From the NCBI RefSeq assembly GCF_026341775.1, contig NZ_JAPEOB010000001.1, positions 3,410,001 through 3,474,000 on the forward strand: 64,000 nucleotides of DNA, written 5' to 3'. Of the stretch, positions 44,952 through 55,177 are shown in pieces (within the stretch, counting starts at the first letter, position 1; each line of letters begins with the position of its first letter). This stretch comes from Streptomyces sp. NBC_00654 (lineage in GTDB: Bacteria > Actinomycetota > Actinomycetes > Streptomycetales > Streptomycetaceae). The notes beneath the pieces are model-generated. The model saw only the letters and a list, made by a program, of their open reading frames with translations, did no database searches and was not told the DNA's origin. A program made the translations under genes and the position numbers.

Positions 44952-46259
44952 TCAGCGGACGAGTGAGGCGCAGGGCGGCCGTTCGTCGCTGTCGGAGCGT
45001 GCCGTCTCAGTGGTCTCCCGGCCGACGAGCGCGGTGCCGAGGGCCTCGATGGCGTCGCGCTGAAGGCGGAGCCTGACGTGGGCGTAGACGGTGGCGGTGA
45101 TGCCGATGTGGGCGTGGCCGAGGAGTTCCTTGATCACGACGAGTTCGACTCCCTGTTCCAGGAGCAGGGTCGCAGTCGAGTGCCTGAGGTCGTGGAAGCG
45201 GATGCGACGGAGGCCGGCCTTGCGGAGGAGCGTGGTGAAGGCGCGGGTGATGTTGGTCGGGTCGATCGGTTTGCCCTGCACCGTAGTGAACACGTGCCCG
45301 TCGTGCTGCCAGGTGGTGCCTGCGGCCTCGCGTTCGCGCTGCTGCTGCTCGCGGTGAAGCTTCAGCGAGTGGAGGCAACGGCTGGGAAGGGCGATGCGGC
45401 GCTCGGAGGCCCGCGTTTTGGTGGGCAGCGTGGTGAGCCCGCCTGCGCTGGTGCGCTGGAGGGTGCGGCGGATGGCGGCGGTGCCGGCGTCGAGGTCGAG
45501 GTCTTCCCAGTGCAGGCCGAGGAGTTCGCCCTTGCGGAGTCCGGTGTGGAGGGCGAGTTCGAACAGTGCGTGCAGCCGGTGTCCGCGCGTGGTCGAGAGG
45601 AACTGGCGGGCTTCGTCGGCGGTGAGGGGTTCGAAGCGTCGGGGCCGTGGGGTGCCGGTGCGGACGTTGCGGGCGACGTTGCGGGGGATCTCTTCCTCCC
45701 GGACGGCGTGCTCCAGGGCGGACTTGAGGACGGAGTGGAGGTAGGTGAGCGTCAGCGGGGAGAGCAGCTTGTGGCAGCACTGGCCGGCGGCGCAGCAGCG
45801 GGGCTGGTCGCGCCGGGCGTCGATGCTGCGCGTGCAGCACTGGCAGGTGGTGCGGAGCTGGTTGAGCCAGGTGCGGATGTCCTTGGCGGTGAGCTTGGTG
45901 AGCTTCTTCTTGCCCAGGCCGGGGATGAGGTACCGGTGGACGCAAGTGGCGTAGCGGGTGTGGGTGTTCTCGCGGAGGTGGTGGACGGCGACGTTCGCCA
46001 GCCAGTAGGTCAGGTATGCGCCGACGGTGCCCTGTGCGGAGGGGACGGGGAGGCCGCGGTTGCTGTTGGCGATCCTCTCGGTGAGCTTGGCCAGGGCCTC
46101 CTTCCGGGTGGTGCCGTAGACGCGAACACGGCGACGGGTATTGCCGGGGGCGAGGACGTATCCGGCGGCTTCCCAGCGGCTGTCCTTGCGCTGGTAGACG
46201 GTTCCGTCACCGTTGGCGCGGGTACGGCGGGAGGGGCTGGTGTCGCGGGGCGTGGTCAT
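44952..46259 (-). CDS. int: AICE tyrosine recombinase (integrase)
   Basis: The 435-residue product has the N-terminal AP2-like DNA-binding start (GDGTVYQRKDSRWEAAGYV), a SAM-like core-binding domain with a cysteine-rich insert (CQCC, CC, QCC), and a catalytic domain with the Arg in LHTGLRKGELLGL, HDLRH (356-360), GHAH (381-384) and the nucleophile Tyr392 in VYAHV. Its 3' end touches the att core, as expected. It recombines attP and attB to integrate or, with Xis, excise the element. A relic of a close relative is at 56127. Confidence 0.93.
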   Translation of the reverse strand: MTTPRDTSPSRRTRANGDGTVYQRKDSRWEAAGYVLAPGNTRRRVRVYGTTRKEALAKLTERIANSNRGLPVPSAQGTVGAYLTYWLANVAVHHLRENTHTRYATCVHRYLIPGLGKKKLTKLTAKDIRTWLNQLRTTCQCCTRSIDARRDQPRCCAAGQCCHKLLSPLTLTYLHSVLKSALEHAVREEEIPRNVARNVRTGTPRPRRFEPLTADEARQFLSTTRGHRLHALFELALHTGLRKGELLGLHWEDLDLDAGTAAIRRTLQRTSAGGLTTLPTKTRASERRIALPSRCLHSLKLHREQQQREREAAGTTWQHDGHVFTTVQGKPIDPTNITRAFTTLLRKAGLRRIRFHDLRHSTATLLLEQGVELVVIKELLGHAHIGITATVYAHVRLRLQRDAIEALGTALVGRETTETARSDSDERPPCASLVR

Positions 46260-46482
46260 CAGGCGGCTTCCTGGTCGAGGCGGGTGCGGATGAAGTCGGC
46301 GAGGGCCTGGGCGGGGATGCGGCGGGCGCGGCCGAGGGTGAACGAGGCGAGCTGGCGGGTGCGGAGCAGGTCGTAGACGGCGGAGCGGCCGAGTTGGAGG
46401 CGGGCCATGACCTGGGGCACCGTCAGCAGGTCCAGCGCTGGCTCTGTCTTCGGGTAGAGGACAGTGGGCGGGCGCGAGGCCA

Positions 46483-46483
<1 letters not shown>
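46259..46483 (-). CDS. xis: AICE excisionase (HTH_17/MerR-like)
   Basis: The 74-residue product carries a small winged-helix of excisionase type: LLTVPQVMARLQLGRSAVYDLLRTRQLASFTLGRARRIPAQAL. It assists integrase in excision. It overlaps int by one base and abuts repSA. Confidence 0.9.
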
Positions 46484-47928
<1,445 letters not shown>

Positions 47929-48080
47929 TCGGGGCGTGTCCCTTCTGTTCGGGTGGGTGGCCCCGAGCAGCAACCAGCCATGCGGGAGTGCGTGTTGGTG
48001 CTGCTCGGGGCATGACGAACCAGGCCCGTCGGGTGGGCGTGGGGTTCAGCGAGGGGGATGCGGCCAGCGCGGGTCGGGGC

Positions 48081-48785
48081 TCAGAGCTGAGCGAGTGCGG
48101 CGGTGGCCACCGGCAGGGCGACGCCCATGCGTGTGCCCAGGTGGGCGGCGGTGATCGGTGTTCCGTGCTCGGCGCGGTGGGTGTCCGCGATGCGCCGGGC
48201 CGCGTCCAGCAGGGGAGCAGGCAGGGCCGGGCTGGAGGTGGGCCGGGCCGTCTTGGCGACGGCGACGGGAGCAGGGGCGGTCGGCGGTTCCTCGGTCGGC
48301 GAGGCAACGGTGACAGGGATGGGGGCCGAGGGTGCCGATTCGTGTGCGGGTGCTTCGTCGGGCACCGGCTTGGAGACGGGAGTGACAGCGTCCTCCAGAC
48401 GCGGGGTAGGGGCGGTGGGAGTGTGGAACTGAGCGAGGAAGGCAGGGCCGACGTGGCCCCAGCCGAGGAGCAGGAGCGGGGCGACGGTGTCCAGGCAGGC
48501 CCGTCCGTAGCGTCCGGCCAGCAGCGGTTCGGCGGTGTTCAGCGCGAGGGTGAGCAGCCCGCACAGGTGCAGCAGCCGGGTACCGGCCTTCAGCTCATGC
48601 TTGGGGACGCCGCGCAGGGTCAGGAACCGCAGAGCGACCAGGAGCCCGACGACGGACAGGTCCACCATGGGGGCGATCAGCGGCGCGATCGGGTGCGGAA
48701 TACCGAGACGCAGGGCGAGCGCCCAGACGTTGCCGAAGGAGAAGACGAAGGCCAGGGCCGCGATGACCGCCATGACCACGGTCAC
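48081..48785 (-). CDS. spdB: SpdB/DUF2637-like membrane spread protein
   Basis: The product (at least 234 residues) has about four hydrophobic segments (TVVMAVIAALAFVFSFGNVW, LIAPMVDLSVVGLLVALRFL and others), then a Pro/Ala linker and a C-terminal helix-turn-helix-like part. DUF2637/Spd proteins help spread the element within the recipient mycelium. The annotated GTG has no ribosome-binding site; AAGGAGG lies upstream with in-frame ATC codons at the right distance (48818-48816 and 48815-48813), so the real start may be a non-standard ATC adding 11 residues. Confidence 0.8.
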   Translation of the reverse strand: MTVVMAVIAALAFVFSFGNVWALALRLGIPHPIAPLIAPMVDLSVVGLLVALRFLTLRGVPKHELKAGTRLLHLCGLLTLALNTAEPLLAGRYGRACLDTVAPLLLLGWGHVGPAFLAQFHTPTAPTPRLEDAVTPVSKPVPDEAPAHESAPSAPIPVTVASPTEEPPTAPAPVAVAKTARPTSSPALPAPLLDAARRIADTHRAEHGTPITAAHLGTRMGVALPVATAALAQL

Positions 48786-48851
48786 GGTGCGCCGGGTGAA
48801 CCGTTCCTCCGCGATGATCTCAACCTCCTTTCCGATATGGGCTGTTCGGGA

Positions 48852-50255
48852 TCACTTGGTAAGCGTGGGCGCGGGCGTTGCCGTCCGGCCGGTCGAGTGC
48901 AGGAGGGCGTCCAGGCACAGGTCGGGGTCGGCGGTCAGGTGCGAGGTGGCTTCGGCGACGCGGGCCGCGTCGGCGTCGGAGACGTAGGGGGTGCGGATGC
49001 GGGTGTAGCCGGGGCGGCCCTGCATCGCCATCACCGCGACGCCGACGTAGGCGGGGTCCTGCAAGGTGACCGGGCTGGCGTCGGGCCAGTTGCGGATGTC
49101 GTCACCGAGCGCGGCCACCGCGGCTTCCACGGTCTTCTGCGCGAAGGACAGCCCGATGGGGCACACGTCGCGGATGAAGGTGGGGATGGCGTCGCCGGTA
49201 GTCTTCTGGCTGATCAGGATCACCAGGATGCCGACGCTTCGGCCCTTCTTGACCAGGTCCTCCACCAGCCGGGCGTTCTCCGCCGTCAGCGCGGCCAGCC
49301 GTTTGGTGGTGGCGTCGCTGCCCTTGTACTCGCGGAAGTACGTGTGCGCCTCGTCGATGATCAGGACCGTGAGCGGCCACTGCGGCGAGGGGCCGACGTG
49401 CCACATGTTCTTCACGCCCAGCACGTCACGGATGGTCGCCGAGCGCCGCTTGCGCAGCTCCACCAGGCGCTTGAACAGCGCGTTGGCTTCATCGAGGTCG
49501 TCCCCGCAGAATGCGAACATCCGCTTGACCAGGTCGGCGTAGTCGCCCTCCGAAGCCCGCGACACCTTGCCGTCCGCCGTTACGATCTGCACGGACGGAG
49601 ACGGCGCGAAGTCGCAGACGAACTTGTTGACCCCGGAGGTCTTGCCCGCACCCGGGACGCCGGCCACCGTCACCCCGGGCACGTTGGCCAGGGACACGCA
49701 CACCTTCGCGGCGTACTCGTCGATGCCCAGTTCCCAGCGCGTCAGGTCCACGGGCGGGAGGCCGGAGGGCCGGTGCGTGGTCGGCGTGGTCAGCGGGTCG
49801 GAGCGCACGCCCCGGATCACCACCCTGCCGGGGCCGTCCGGCAGGACGGACACCCGCGTGCACCGCCAGGCGTCCGCCAGGAACCGCGCCGACTTCTGGT
49901 ACTCCTCCACCCCGACCTGCGGCAGCGTCCGGGCCCGGACGATCACACCGAACCGGTCCGGCTTCACCTTGATCTTCGGCGTCAGGACCCGGGGCGCGGG
50001 GGCGGGGCCGTCCTTGGGCCCGGTGATCTGTGCGAGCAGGCCGGGGGTCTTGTCGGTGACCGTCAGCCCGGCCATCCGCGCGAGCCGTACCCAGCCCCAG
50101 CGCACCCGCACGGCCTGCCGCATGCTAACCCTCGTGCCCCGGTCGGCCCGCACGTAGCGCACCACCGTCACCAGCAGCCACACGCCGACCAGGACGCCCA
50201 CGGCCAACAGCGCGTCCGGCGCGTACTCCGGCACGGAACTTTCGAAGCGGATCAC
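48852..50255 (-). CDS. traB: FtsK/SpoIIIE-like DNA translocase of the AICE (TraB/TraSA)
   Basis: The 467-residue product has an N-terminal TM region (LLAVGVLVGVWLLVTVV) and an FtsK-type ATPase with Walker A GVPGAGKTS near residue 200 and Walker B LTVLIIDEAH. In pSAM2-type elements this single hexameric pump moves double-stranded DNA between hyphae. GTG at 50255 with GGAGG overlaps the upstream stop (GTGA). Confidence 0.92.
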   Translation of the reverse strand: MIRFESSVPEYAPDALLAVGVLVGVWLLVTVVRYVRADRGTRVSMRQAVRVRWGWVRLARMAGLTVTDKTPGLLAQITGPKDGPAPAPRVLTPKIKVKPDRFGVIVRARTLPQVGVEEYQKSARFLADAWRCTRVSVLPDGPGRVVIRGVRSDPLTTPTTHRPSGLPPVDLTRWELGIDEYAAKVCVSLANVPGVTVAGVPGAGKTSGVNKFVCDFAPSPSVQIVTADGKVSRASEGDYADLVKRMFAFCGDDLDEANALFKRLVELRKRRSATIRDVLGVKNMWHVGPSPQWPLTVLIIDEAHTYFREYKGSDATTKRLAALTAENARLVEDLVKKGRSVGILVILISQKTTGDAIPTFIRDVCPIGLSFAQKTVEAAVAALGDDIRNWPDASPVTLQDPAYVGVAVMAMQGRPGYTRIRTPYVSDADAARVAEATSHLTADPDLCLDALLHSTGRTATPAPTLTK

Positions 50256-50605
50256 TGGGTTGCCTCCACCGTCACCAGCTCCAGGCGGGCGGCGCGGTAG
50301 GCGACGCCGTCGGAGAGCTGCCCGTTGAAGATCCGCGCCCACGGGGTCGCGAACAGCTCCACGGGTCGCACCATCACACCCGGCTTGAGCCCGGCGGCCA
50401 GCCCGGTCTCAGGGACGGTGATCTTCAGGACCTCGGCCCGGCCGTCCTCCATGAGCATCACGGTCACCGTGTACAGCGACGCCCCGGTCTCCCGGTCGGT
50501 GGCGACCTCCCCGGTCTGCTGGTCCTTGATCTTCAGCGCCGGGTCGGTGCCCGCGATGCACACCGCCGACGGCAGCAGGGCAACACGGATTCGAGTCATG
50601 GCCAT
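50252..50605 (-). CDS. conserved AICE hypothetical protein preceding traB
   Basis: The 117-residue protein (MAMTRIRVALLPSAVCIAG...) is found before the FtsK-like gene in many AICEs. It looks like a small beta-rich protein with no signal peptide; function unknown. The ATG at 50605 follows AAAGGG; a second ATG six bases later is possible. It is the first gene of the leftward transfer operon and diverges from the GntR gene. Confidence 0.75.
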   Translation of the reverse strand: MAMTRIRVALLPSAVCIAGTDPALKIKDQQTGEVATDRETGASLYTVTVMLMEDGRAEVLKITVPETGLAAGLKPGVMVRPVELFATPWARIFNGQLSDGVAYRAARLELVTVEATQ

Positions 50606-50784
50606 GCCATCACACCCTTTGTTCGATGGAGCCGTTCGATCGGCTCGACATGGAGCATAAGGAGATAATCGCTTAACTTGCAAGGTCGATTAGGTTGTGA
50701 CTTCGATCAGGTTGGTAGGTGGTCAAGTGGGGAACCCGGGGATGTGCCTGTATCGCTACGGCCTGCTGGCGATACCGTGGGGGC
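50606..50784. promoter_or_regulatory. divergent promoter region of the AICE
   Basis: Between the transfer operon and the korSA-like gene is a less GC-rich stretch. It has repeated TTCGATC-related motifs (GTTCGATGG, GTTCGATCGG, GGTCGATTAGG and CTTCGATCAGG), likely operators for the GntR regulator. Confidence 0.5.
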
Positions 50785-51654
50785 ATGACCCTGCCCTTGG
50801 ACGAGGACTCCCGGCCGCCGTACCTACAGGCCGCTGAGGCCCTGCGGGACGCGATTTTGAACGGCGAGTTCCGCCCCGGCGAGCGTCTGCCCTCGGCCAA
50901 CGTGCTGCGCGATCGGTTCGGGGTCTCCAGCTCCACCGTCCAGAACGCCCTGCGCGTGCTCAAGCAGGAAGGCTTGGTCTACTCGCAGCTCGGCCGGGGC
51001 AGTTATGTCAGCACCTCCGTCGGCGGGAGCGCCGAAAAGGCCGACGGTGATCACGAGGGCGCCGACACCGAAGGGCCGGACTGGCCGGTCGACGTCATCC
51101 GCAACGAAGATGCCCGACCGCCGTACGCCCAGGTCGCCGACATCCTCCGCCGGGAAATCGCGGAGGGCACCTACCCTCCGGGCTCCCAGCTCCCTCCCGC
51201 CCGGGAGATCCAAGAGCGGTTCAAAGTCGCCAACTCCACCGCCCAGAACGCCTATCGAAGCCTCAAGCAAGCTGGGCTGGTATACGCGGTCAAGGGGCGC
51301 GGTGTTTTCGTGCGCCAGGAACCGGAGCCGGGCAAGCACCACGGGACGATCACGAACTACCTGCTGCGCGATGAGATCGCCCGCGAGGCGCGTGCTGCCG
51401 CCACCGAGTTCGCCGACCTCAGCGACGAGGAGCTGCTGGCGCTGGAAGCAGAGCTGGACCGGCGATGGGACGTGGTTCGGGAGGAGCATCAGCGGCTTTA
51501 CGGCGAGCGCCGGAAGGTCAAGCGGGAGAAGAGCCGACGCGGCCTGTTCCTGCCACCCCTGCATGACGACGACGCCGAGCCGGACATGTCGCCGAGCGAG
51601 AAGCTGAACACCGCGCTGGCCGAATCGAAGAAGCGCCGGCAACAGCGGCCCTGA
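50785..51654 (+). CDS. KorSA-like GntR regulator with two tandem HTH domains
   Basis: The 289-residue product contains two GntR winged helices in tandem. The first is RPPYLQAAEALRDAILNGEF...LPSANVLRDRFGVSSSTVQNAL and the second RPPYAQVADILRREIAEGTY...LPPAREIQERFKVANSTAQNAY. A coiled, charged C-terminus follows. Single-domain GntR proteins (KorSA) repress transfer and replication genes in AICEs; this one has duplicated its DNA-binding part and could bind two half-sites or operators at once. It diverges from the transfer operon it probably controls. Confidence 0.87.
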   Translation: MTLPLDEDSRPPYLQAAEALRDAILNGEFRPGERLPSANVLRDRFGVSSSTVQNALRVLKQEGLVYSQLGRGSYVSTSVGGSAEKADGDHEGADTEGPDWPVDVIRNEDARPPYAQVADILRREIAEGTYPPGSQLPPAREIQERFKVANSTAQNAYRSLKQAGLVYAVKGRGVFVRQEPEPGKHHGTITNYLLRDEIAREARAAATEFADLSDEELLALEAELDRRWDVVREEHQRLYGERRKVKREKSRRGLFLPPLHDDDAEPDMSPSEKLNTALAESKKRRQQRP

Positions 51655-52245
51655 CCATCGGCGGGGCAGCTTGACCAGCGGGTGAGCTGTTCAGAGTTTC
51701 TTTACTTGATCAAGGGCGTCCCGCTGACGCGGGCCGCCGCGCGCCGGCGGTCGGTGACCGCCGCCCGCTCCTGTCTGCCGCCCCGCTGGCGACGGCCGCC
51801 GACCACTCGGCGCGCAGGGCCCAGAGGCACAGGCCGGACTGTCAATCGGAAGCCCCGCTGTCCGACCGCTCAGCAGCAGACCGGCCGGGTCCCCGAGAGG
51901 CCGTCCGGCTATCTCGTACCGTGCGGCGTCGGCACCCCGGCGGAGCTGTCGTCCGGAACGCGGCCATTGTGCTTGGCTGGGGCCGTGACGATGGAGATAA
52001 CTGGGCTGATGCCAGTGCGGGGTTGAGCGAGACACACGTGGCGGGTGATCCGTTGGCGCGCCCGCCGTCGTGGCTGACTTTCTGGGGCTGAGGCCAGAAC
52101 CTCACGGTCATGGGCGCGGCGCACACGTGAAGGCCCGTCCCTGCCGGGGCTGACGAGGACAGGGGAGCCTCGATTGGCCGCGCCCGGCAGGGACGGGAGT
52201 CGGGTGGGTCAGCGCGGTGCGGCGCCTGGGCAAGAACGAGGCAGG
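51655..52245. other. AICE non-coding stretch
   Basis: These 591 bases hold no open frame that looks like a real gene (codon bias is wrong on both strands). In AICEs a cis-acting transfer locus (clt) or origin often lies near the regulator; I see no diagnostic 8-bp clt repeats, so this is only a possibility. Confidence 0.4.
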
Positions 52246-52482
52246 TCACATCTGGCGCCAGGTCCGCCAGGGGCGGGTGATGATCTCCCGGTAGGTGTGG
52301 TGGGACGGGTTCTGGCCGCAGTGCCGCAGCACCCATTCCTGTGGTTCGGCGAAGTCCTCACTCGTCGGCGAGGTCTCTCCGTCCACGGCGCACTGCATCG
52401 CGTACAGGACCGGCTCCGCATCCGGCTCGCGGTCGGGCTGGAGCGTCCAGGTCTCGTAGCGCAGGACCGAGCGAGGAGTCAC
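52246..52482 (-). CDS. DUF7848-like small AICE protein
   Basis: The 78-residue product (VTPRSVLRYETWTLQPDREPDAEPVLYAMQC...) matches a small family found in Streptomyces AICEs, with ending HCGQNPSHHTYREIITRPWR. In the usual family version several cysteines could bind metal; here some are missing. The GTG start overlaps the upstream stop by four bases. Function unknown. Confidence 0.72.
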   Translation of the reverse strand: MTPRSVLRYETWTLQPDREPDAEPVLYAMQCAVDGETSPTSEDFAEPQEWVLRHCGQNPSHHTYREIITRPWRTWRQM

Positions 52483-52721
52483 CGTCCCCACCTCCGGTTG
52501 GCCACGGCCACCTTCGCGCTCAACTCCTCCGTCGGAGTCGGCATACGTACGTCCCCTGGCGGCACGTCCCACTCCCGGCCACCGCGCGGCGGCCGAAGCT
52601 GCACGTACGTCCCCACATGCCCCATCACCACGCCCACCTTGCCGCTCCGCCGGTCGACCACCAGGGCACCGGCATCGGGCGAGACGGTGTGCTCGTCGGC
52701 ATCAGGGGTGGGGGACGTCAT
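52479..52721 (-). CDS. small conserved AICE protein
   Basis: The 80-residue product (MTSPTPDADEHTVSPDAGALVVD...) has an SH3-like look (VVDRRSGKVGVVMGHVGTYVQLRPPRGGREWDVP), a pattern common in small AICE genes. It is the upstream partner of the DUF7848-like gene (4-base overlap). The start at 52721 is chosen over a longer frame because the upstream part has no coding character. Confidence 0.72.
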   Translation of the reverse strand: MTSPTPDADEHTVSPDAGALVVDRRSGKVGVVMGHVGTYVQLRPPRGGREWDVPPGDVRMPTPTEELSAKVAVANRRWGR

Positions 52722-52976
52722 CGTGACCACCCCGGCGAGGCGGCGCGCGACCAGGCGTCCAGTCGCAGGGCGGGAACACATGGGGTGGCGCTCATTCGCA
52801 CGGTGACGCTCCTCGGCGGCGTTGATGCGTGCCCCTGGGCCTGTTGGTGCCGCAGGGTCGGCACCGATCCTCACGCCGGTCACCGGGACGAAGGAACCTC
52901 CACCAAACCCCACTTCGGGACGTCCTGCACCGTGTAGAACGTCCCTAGTGTCGTCCTGAGACAAGGGGGGAGACTC

Positions 52977-53723
52977 GTGCCGAACGAGAGACTACGAGCC
53001 GTCATGGCGGCGGGAGGCTGGACGTACGCCGCACTCGCTCAGCAGGTCGAGGTCGACCCCAAGTCGGTCGAGCGCTGGGTGAACCTCGGGCGAATCCCAC
53101 GCCGTGCCACCGCCCTCCAGGCGGCCAAGGCCCTGGGAGAAGACGTGCACGCACTCTGGCCGGCGCTCCGCCAAGCCCGCCCCGCCCGCGCCATCAGCCC
53201 CGAACTGGTCGCGCTCTACGAGCAGCGGGCAGACATCCCCGCCTCGACGTTCACCGACCTGATGGCCCAGGCCCGGGAACGGATCGACATCCTCGTCTAC
53301 GCGGCAGTCTTCCTCCACGAGGCGTACCCGCGACTGAACGAACTCCTCACCGAACGCGCCGCCGAAGGCTGCACCGTCCGCATTGCGATCGGGGACCCCG
53401 ACAGCGACAACGTCCAAGCCCGCGGCCAAGAGGAGCGGTTCGGCCACGGCATCGAATCCCGCTGCCGCCTCGCGCTCATGCACTACAGGCCCCTCGCCGG
53501 CACCCCCGGCATCGAAGTCCGCACCCACAGCACCACGCTCTACAACTCCCTCTACCGCGCCGACGACCAGCAACTCGTCAACGCACACGTCTGGGGTGTC
53601 AACGCCTACGCCGCCCCCGTATGGCATCTTCGCCGACACGAGGCAGGCGGCATGTTCGACACCTACGCCGAGAGCTTCGACGCCGTGTGGACGACAGCAA
53701 CCCCCGTACGAGAGGAAGGCTGA
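52977..53723 (+). CDS. XRE-type HTH regulator with C-terminal PLD-like domain (AICE)
   Basis: The 248-residue product begins with an XRE helix-turn-helix (LRAVMAAGGWTYAALAQQVEVDPKSVERWV). A domain reminiscent of phospholipase-D-like effector regions follows (ARERIDILVYAAVFLHEAYPRLNELL, CTVRIAIGDPDS), without obvious HKD catalytic motifs. Such proteins are paired with a Nudix gene in many AICEs and may be activators. GTG at 52977 has AAGGGGGGAG upstream. Confidence 0.8.
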   Translation: MPNERLRAVMAAGGWTYAALAQQVEVDPKSVERWVNLGRIPRRATALQAAKALGEDVHALWPALRQARPARAISPELVALYEQRADIPASTFTDLMAQARERIDILVYAAVFLHEAYPRLNELLTERAAEGCTVRIAIGDPDSDNVQARGQEERFGHGIESRCRLALMHYRPLAGTPGIEVRTHSTTLYNSLYRADDQQLVNAHVWGVNAYAAPVWHLRRHEAGGMFDTYAESFDAVWTTATPVREEG

Positions 53724-53725
53724 CC

Positions 53726-54196
53726 GTGGCCCGCACCGAGTACTACGACGACCCGAACGCGCCCAAGCCGAACAGCATGGTCGTCGCCGCATCCGCCGTC
53801 GTCACCGACGACCACGGCCGCATCCTCCTCCAGCGCCGCCGCGACAACGACCTATGGGCCCTGCCCGGAGGCGGAATGGACCTCACCGACTCCCTGCCAG
53901 GCACGGCCGTCCGCGAAGTCAAGGAAGAAACCGGCCTCGACGTCGAGATCACCGGCCTGGTCGGCACCTACACCGACCCGAAACACATCATCACCTACAC
54001 CGACGGCGAGGTCCGCCGCCAGTTCAACGTCTGCTTCACCGCCCGCATCACCGGCGGTCAGTTGGCTATCTCCGACGAGTCCACCGAACTCCGGTTCGTG
54101 CCGCCGGAAGAGATCGAGCAGTTGCCGATGCACCACACCCAACGGCTCAGGATCCAGCACTTCCTGGAACACCGCGAGAAGCCGTACCTGGGCTGA
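53726..54196 (+). CDS. Nudix hydrolase of the AICE
   Basis: The 156-residue product has the Nudix box GGMDLTDSLPGTAVREVKEE then TGL, a canonical REVKEE half, but the first conserved Glu is Asp. It probably hydrolyses a nucleoside diphosphate derivative. It is coupled to the HTH gene (3 bases apart, GGAAGG ribosome-binding site) and lies next to the right att copy. Confidence 0.88.
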   Translation: MARTEYYDDPNAPKPNSMVVAASAVVTDDHGRILLQRRRDNDLWALPGGGMDLTDSLPGTAVREVKEETGLDVEITGLVGTYTDPKHIITYTDGEVRRQFNVCFTARITGGQLAISDESTELRFVPPEEIEQLPMHHTQRLRIQHFLEHREKPYLG

Positions 54197-54202
54197 ACTG
54201 TC

Positions 54203-54225
54203 TGACGGCAGTAGCTGACGGCAAC
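54203..54225 (+). repeat. AICE attachment core, copy 2 (attR)
   Basis: The core TGACGGCAGTAGC...TGACGGCAAC matches copy 1 with one substitution. After CAAC the sequence differs (AACCCCGC), consistent with the chromosome side of the junction. Confidence 0.82.
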
Positions 54226-54315
54226 AACCCCGCACAACCACGGACACCCACGCACGTCGCCGGACCAGCAAACTGGGTTTGACCTGCGGAAAAGCAGGTG
54301 GAGGGGTCCGCGTAG

Positions 54316-54711
54316 CACACGTACTATGTGCTGGCGGGCGAGACCCCGGTCCTGGTTCATAACTCGAATTGCCCGGGTGTCGGTCCTGGATGGTTCCCGT
54401 ATGGGAGCGGAAAAATTCCGAGCGGCTGGTCTGGCCCCAGTATGACTAGCAAGTTCAGGAAGAACGCCAACAAGGAGGGCTTCGTGTGGCGCGCCCCGAA
54501 GGGGCAAGACAGCGTTCGTATTGACAGGGGGGACCTCAACTCTCAGTGGGGCACTCAGCAAGTTGATCACGTGGTGATTAACTCCGGGGGAAGGGTTGTG
54601 GGGCGCGGCGGAGAGCTTCTGCCTCCCAATGCGCGAATACAAGATTATCCGGTGGAGGCTCATATTCCACTCAGTGAGTGGCAGGCGTGGAGGAACTGGA
54701 ATGCCCCCTAA
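54316..54711 (+). CDS. orphan RHS toxin cassette 1 (resembles polymorphic toxin type 17)
   Basis: The first 47 bases repeat the end of the HINT domain of the main RHS gene (HTYYVLAGETPVLVHNSN). The frame is closed upstream by a TAG at 54313, so it is a promoterless tip awaiting recombination into the parent, though a GTG at 54328 could start a 127-residue protein. The tip (KEGFVWRAPKGQDSVRIDRG, GTQQVDHVVINSGG, AHIPLSEWQAWRNWNAP) resembles the polymorphic toxin type 17 family (Ntox17), a predicted nuclease group. The partner immunity gene overlaps by 11 bases. Confidence 0.72.
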   Translation, partial: HTYYVLAGETPVLVHNSNCPGVGPGWFPYGSGKIPSGWSGPSMTSKFRKNANKEGFVWRAPKGQDSVRIDRGDLNSQWGTQQVDHVVINSGGRVVGRGGELLPPNARIQDYPVEAHIPLSEWQAWRNWNAP

Positions 54712-55078
54712 GGGTCACGACCTCCAGACGCCCTGGGTGCGGACCCAATTGGTCGACTGGCTGGTCAAGCTTGGAGACAGGGATTGGCAAGAGGAATATT
54801 GGGTGAGCCAAGACCCGCGTGCCTCTGGCCTCGATGAGGCGCTAGATTTCTTCGATGACTCAGGTCTCTTGGTCGAGCCGAGCGGAAGGCTAGGGTACGT
54901 CCTTGTTGACGACGAAGAAGTTTCAGCAATGGTTGCATTGAACTCTGCGCTTGATTCCGTTCTGTCCTCTCCCGCATCAAGCGACGAGGAGATAGTTCAT
55001 TCCCAAGCGTGGGGCGATGTCGTTGCAGCGGCGCGTGAAGCGTTGAAGGTGATGAGTGACTCTCCCGGACAGAGGTGA
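54701..55078 (+). CDS. SCO4402-family candidate immunity protein
   Basis: The 125-residue acidic protein (RTQLVDWLVKLGDRDWQEEYWV, ending AWGDVVAAAREALKVM) resembles the SCO4402 family, small proteins frequently found beside polymorphic toxins. It has GGAGG upstream, overlaps the toxin tip by 11 bases and is on the same strand, the classic immunity position. Neutralisation of the type-17-like tip is inferred from position. Confidence 0.75.
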   Translation: MPPKGHDLQTPWVRTQLVDWLVKLGDRDWQEEYWVSQDPRASGLDEALDFFDDSGLLVEPSGRLGYVLVDDEEVSAMVALNSALDSVLSSPASSDEEIVHSQAWGDVVAAAREALKVMSDSPGQR

Positions 55079-55177
55079 CGATGCTAAGCCGTTCTTGTAA
55101 GTGAGATCGGCGGGGTTTCTCGGCGGGAGATTTCCATCTGCGAACGAGAAGATGGAGAGAGGGCTTGCGCTGGATGA

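Noticed and set aside
45078..46376. 432-codon plus-strand frame and other plus-strand frames across int and repSA.
   Set aside because: Shadows of the minus-strand AICE operon with Val/Gly/Ala/Glu bias; no domain or ribosome-binding site.
51691..52336. Minus-strand open frames in the AICE gap.
   Set aside because: Poor codon bias, no ribosome-binding site and no resemblance to AICE proteins.
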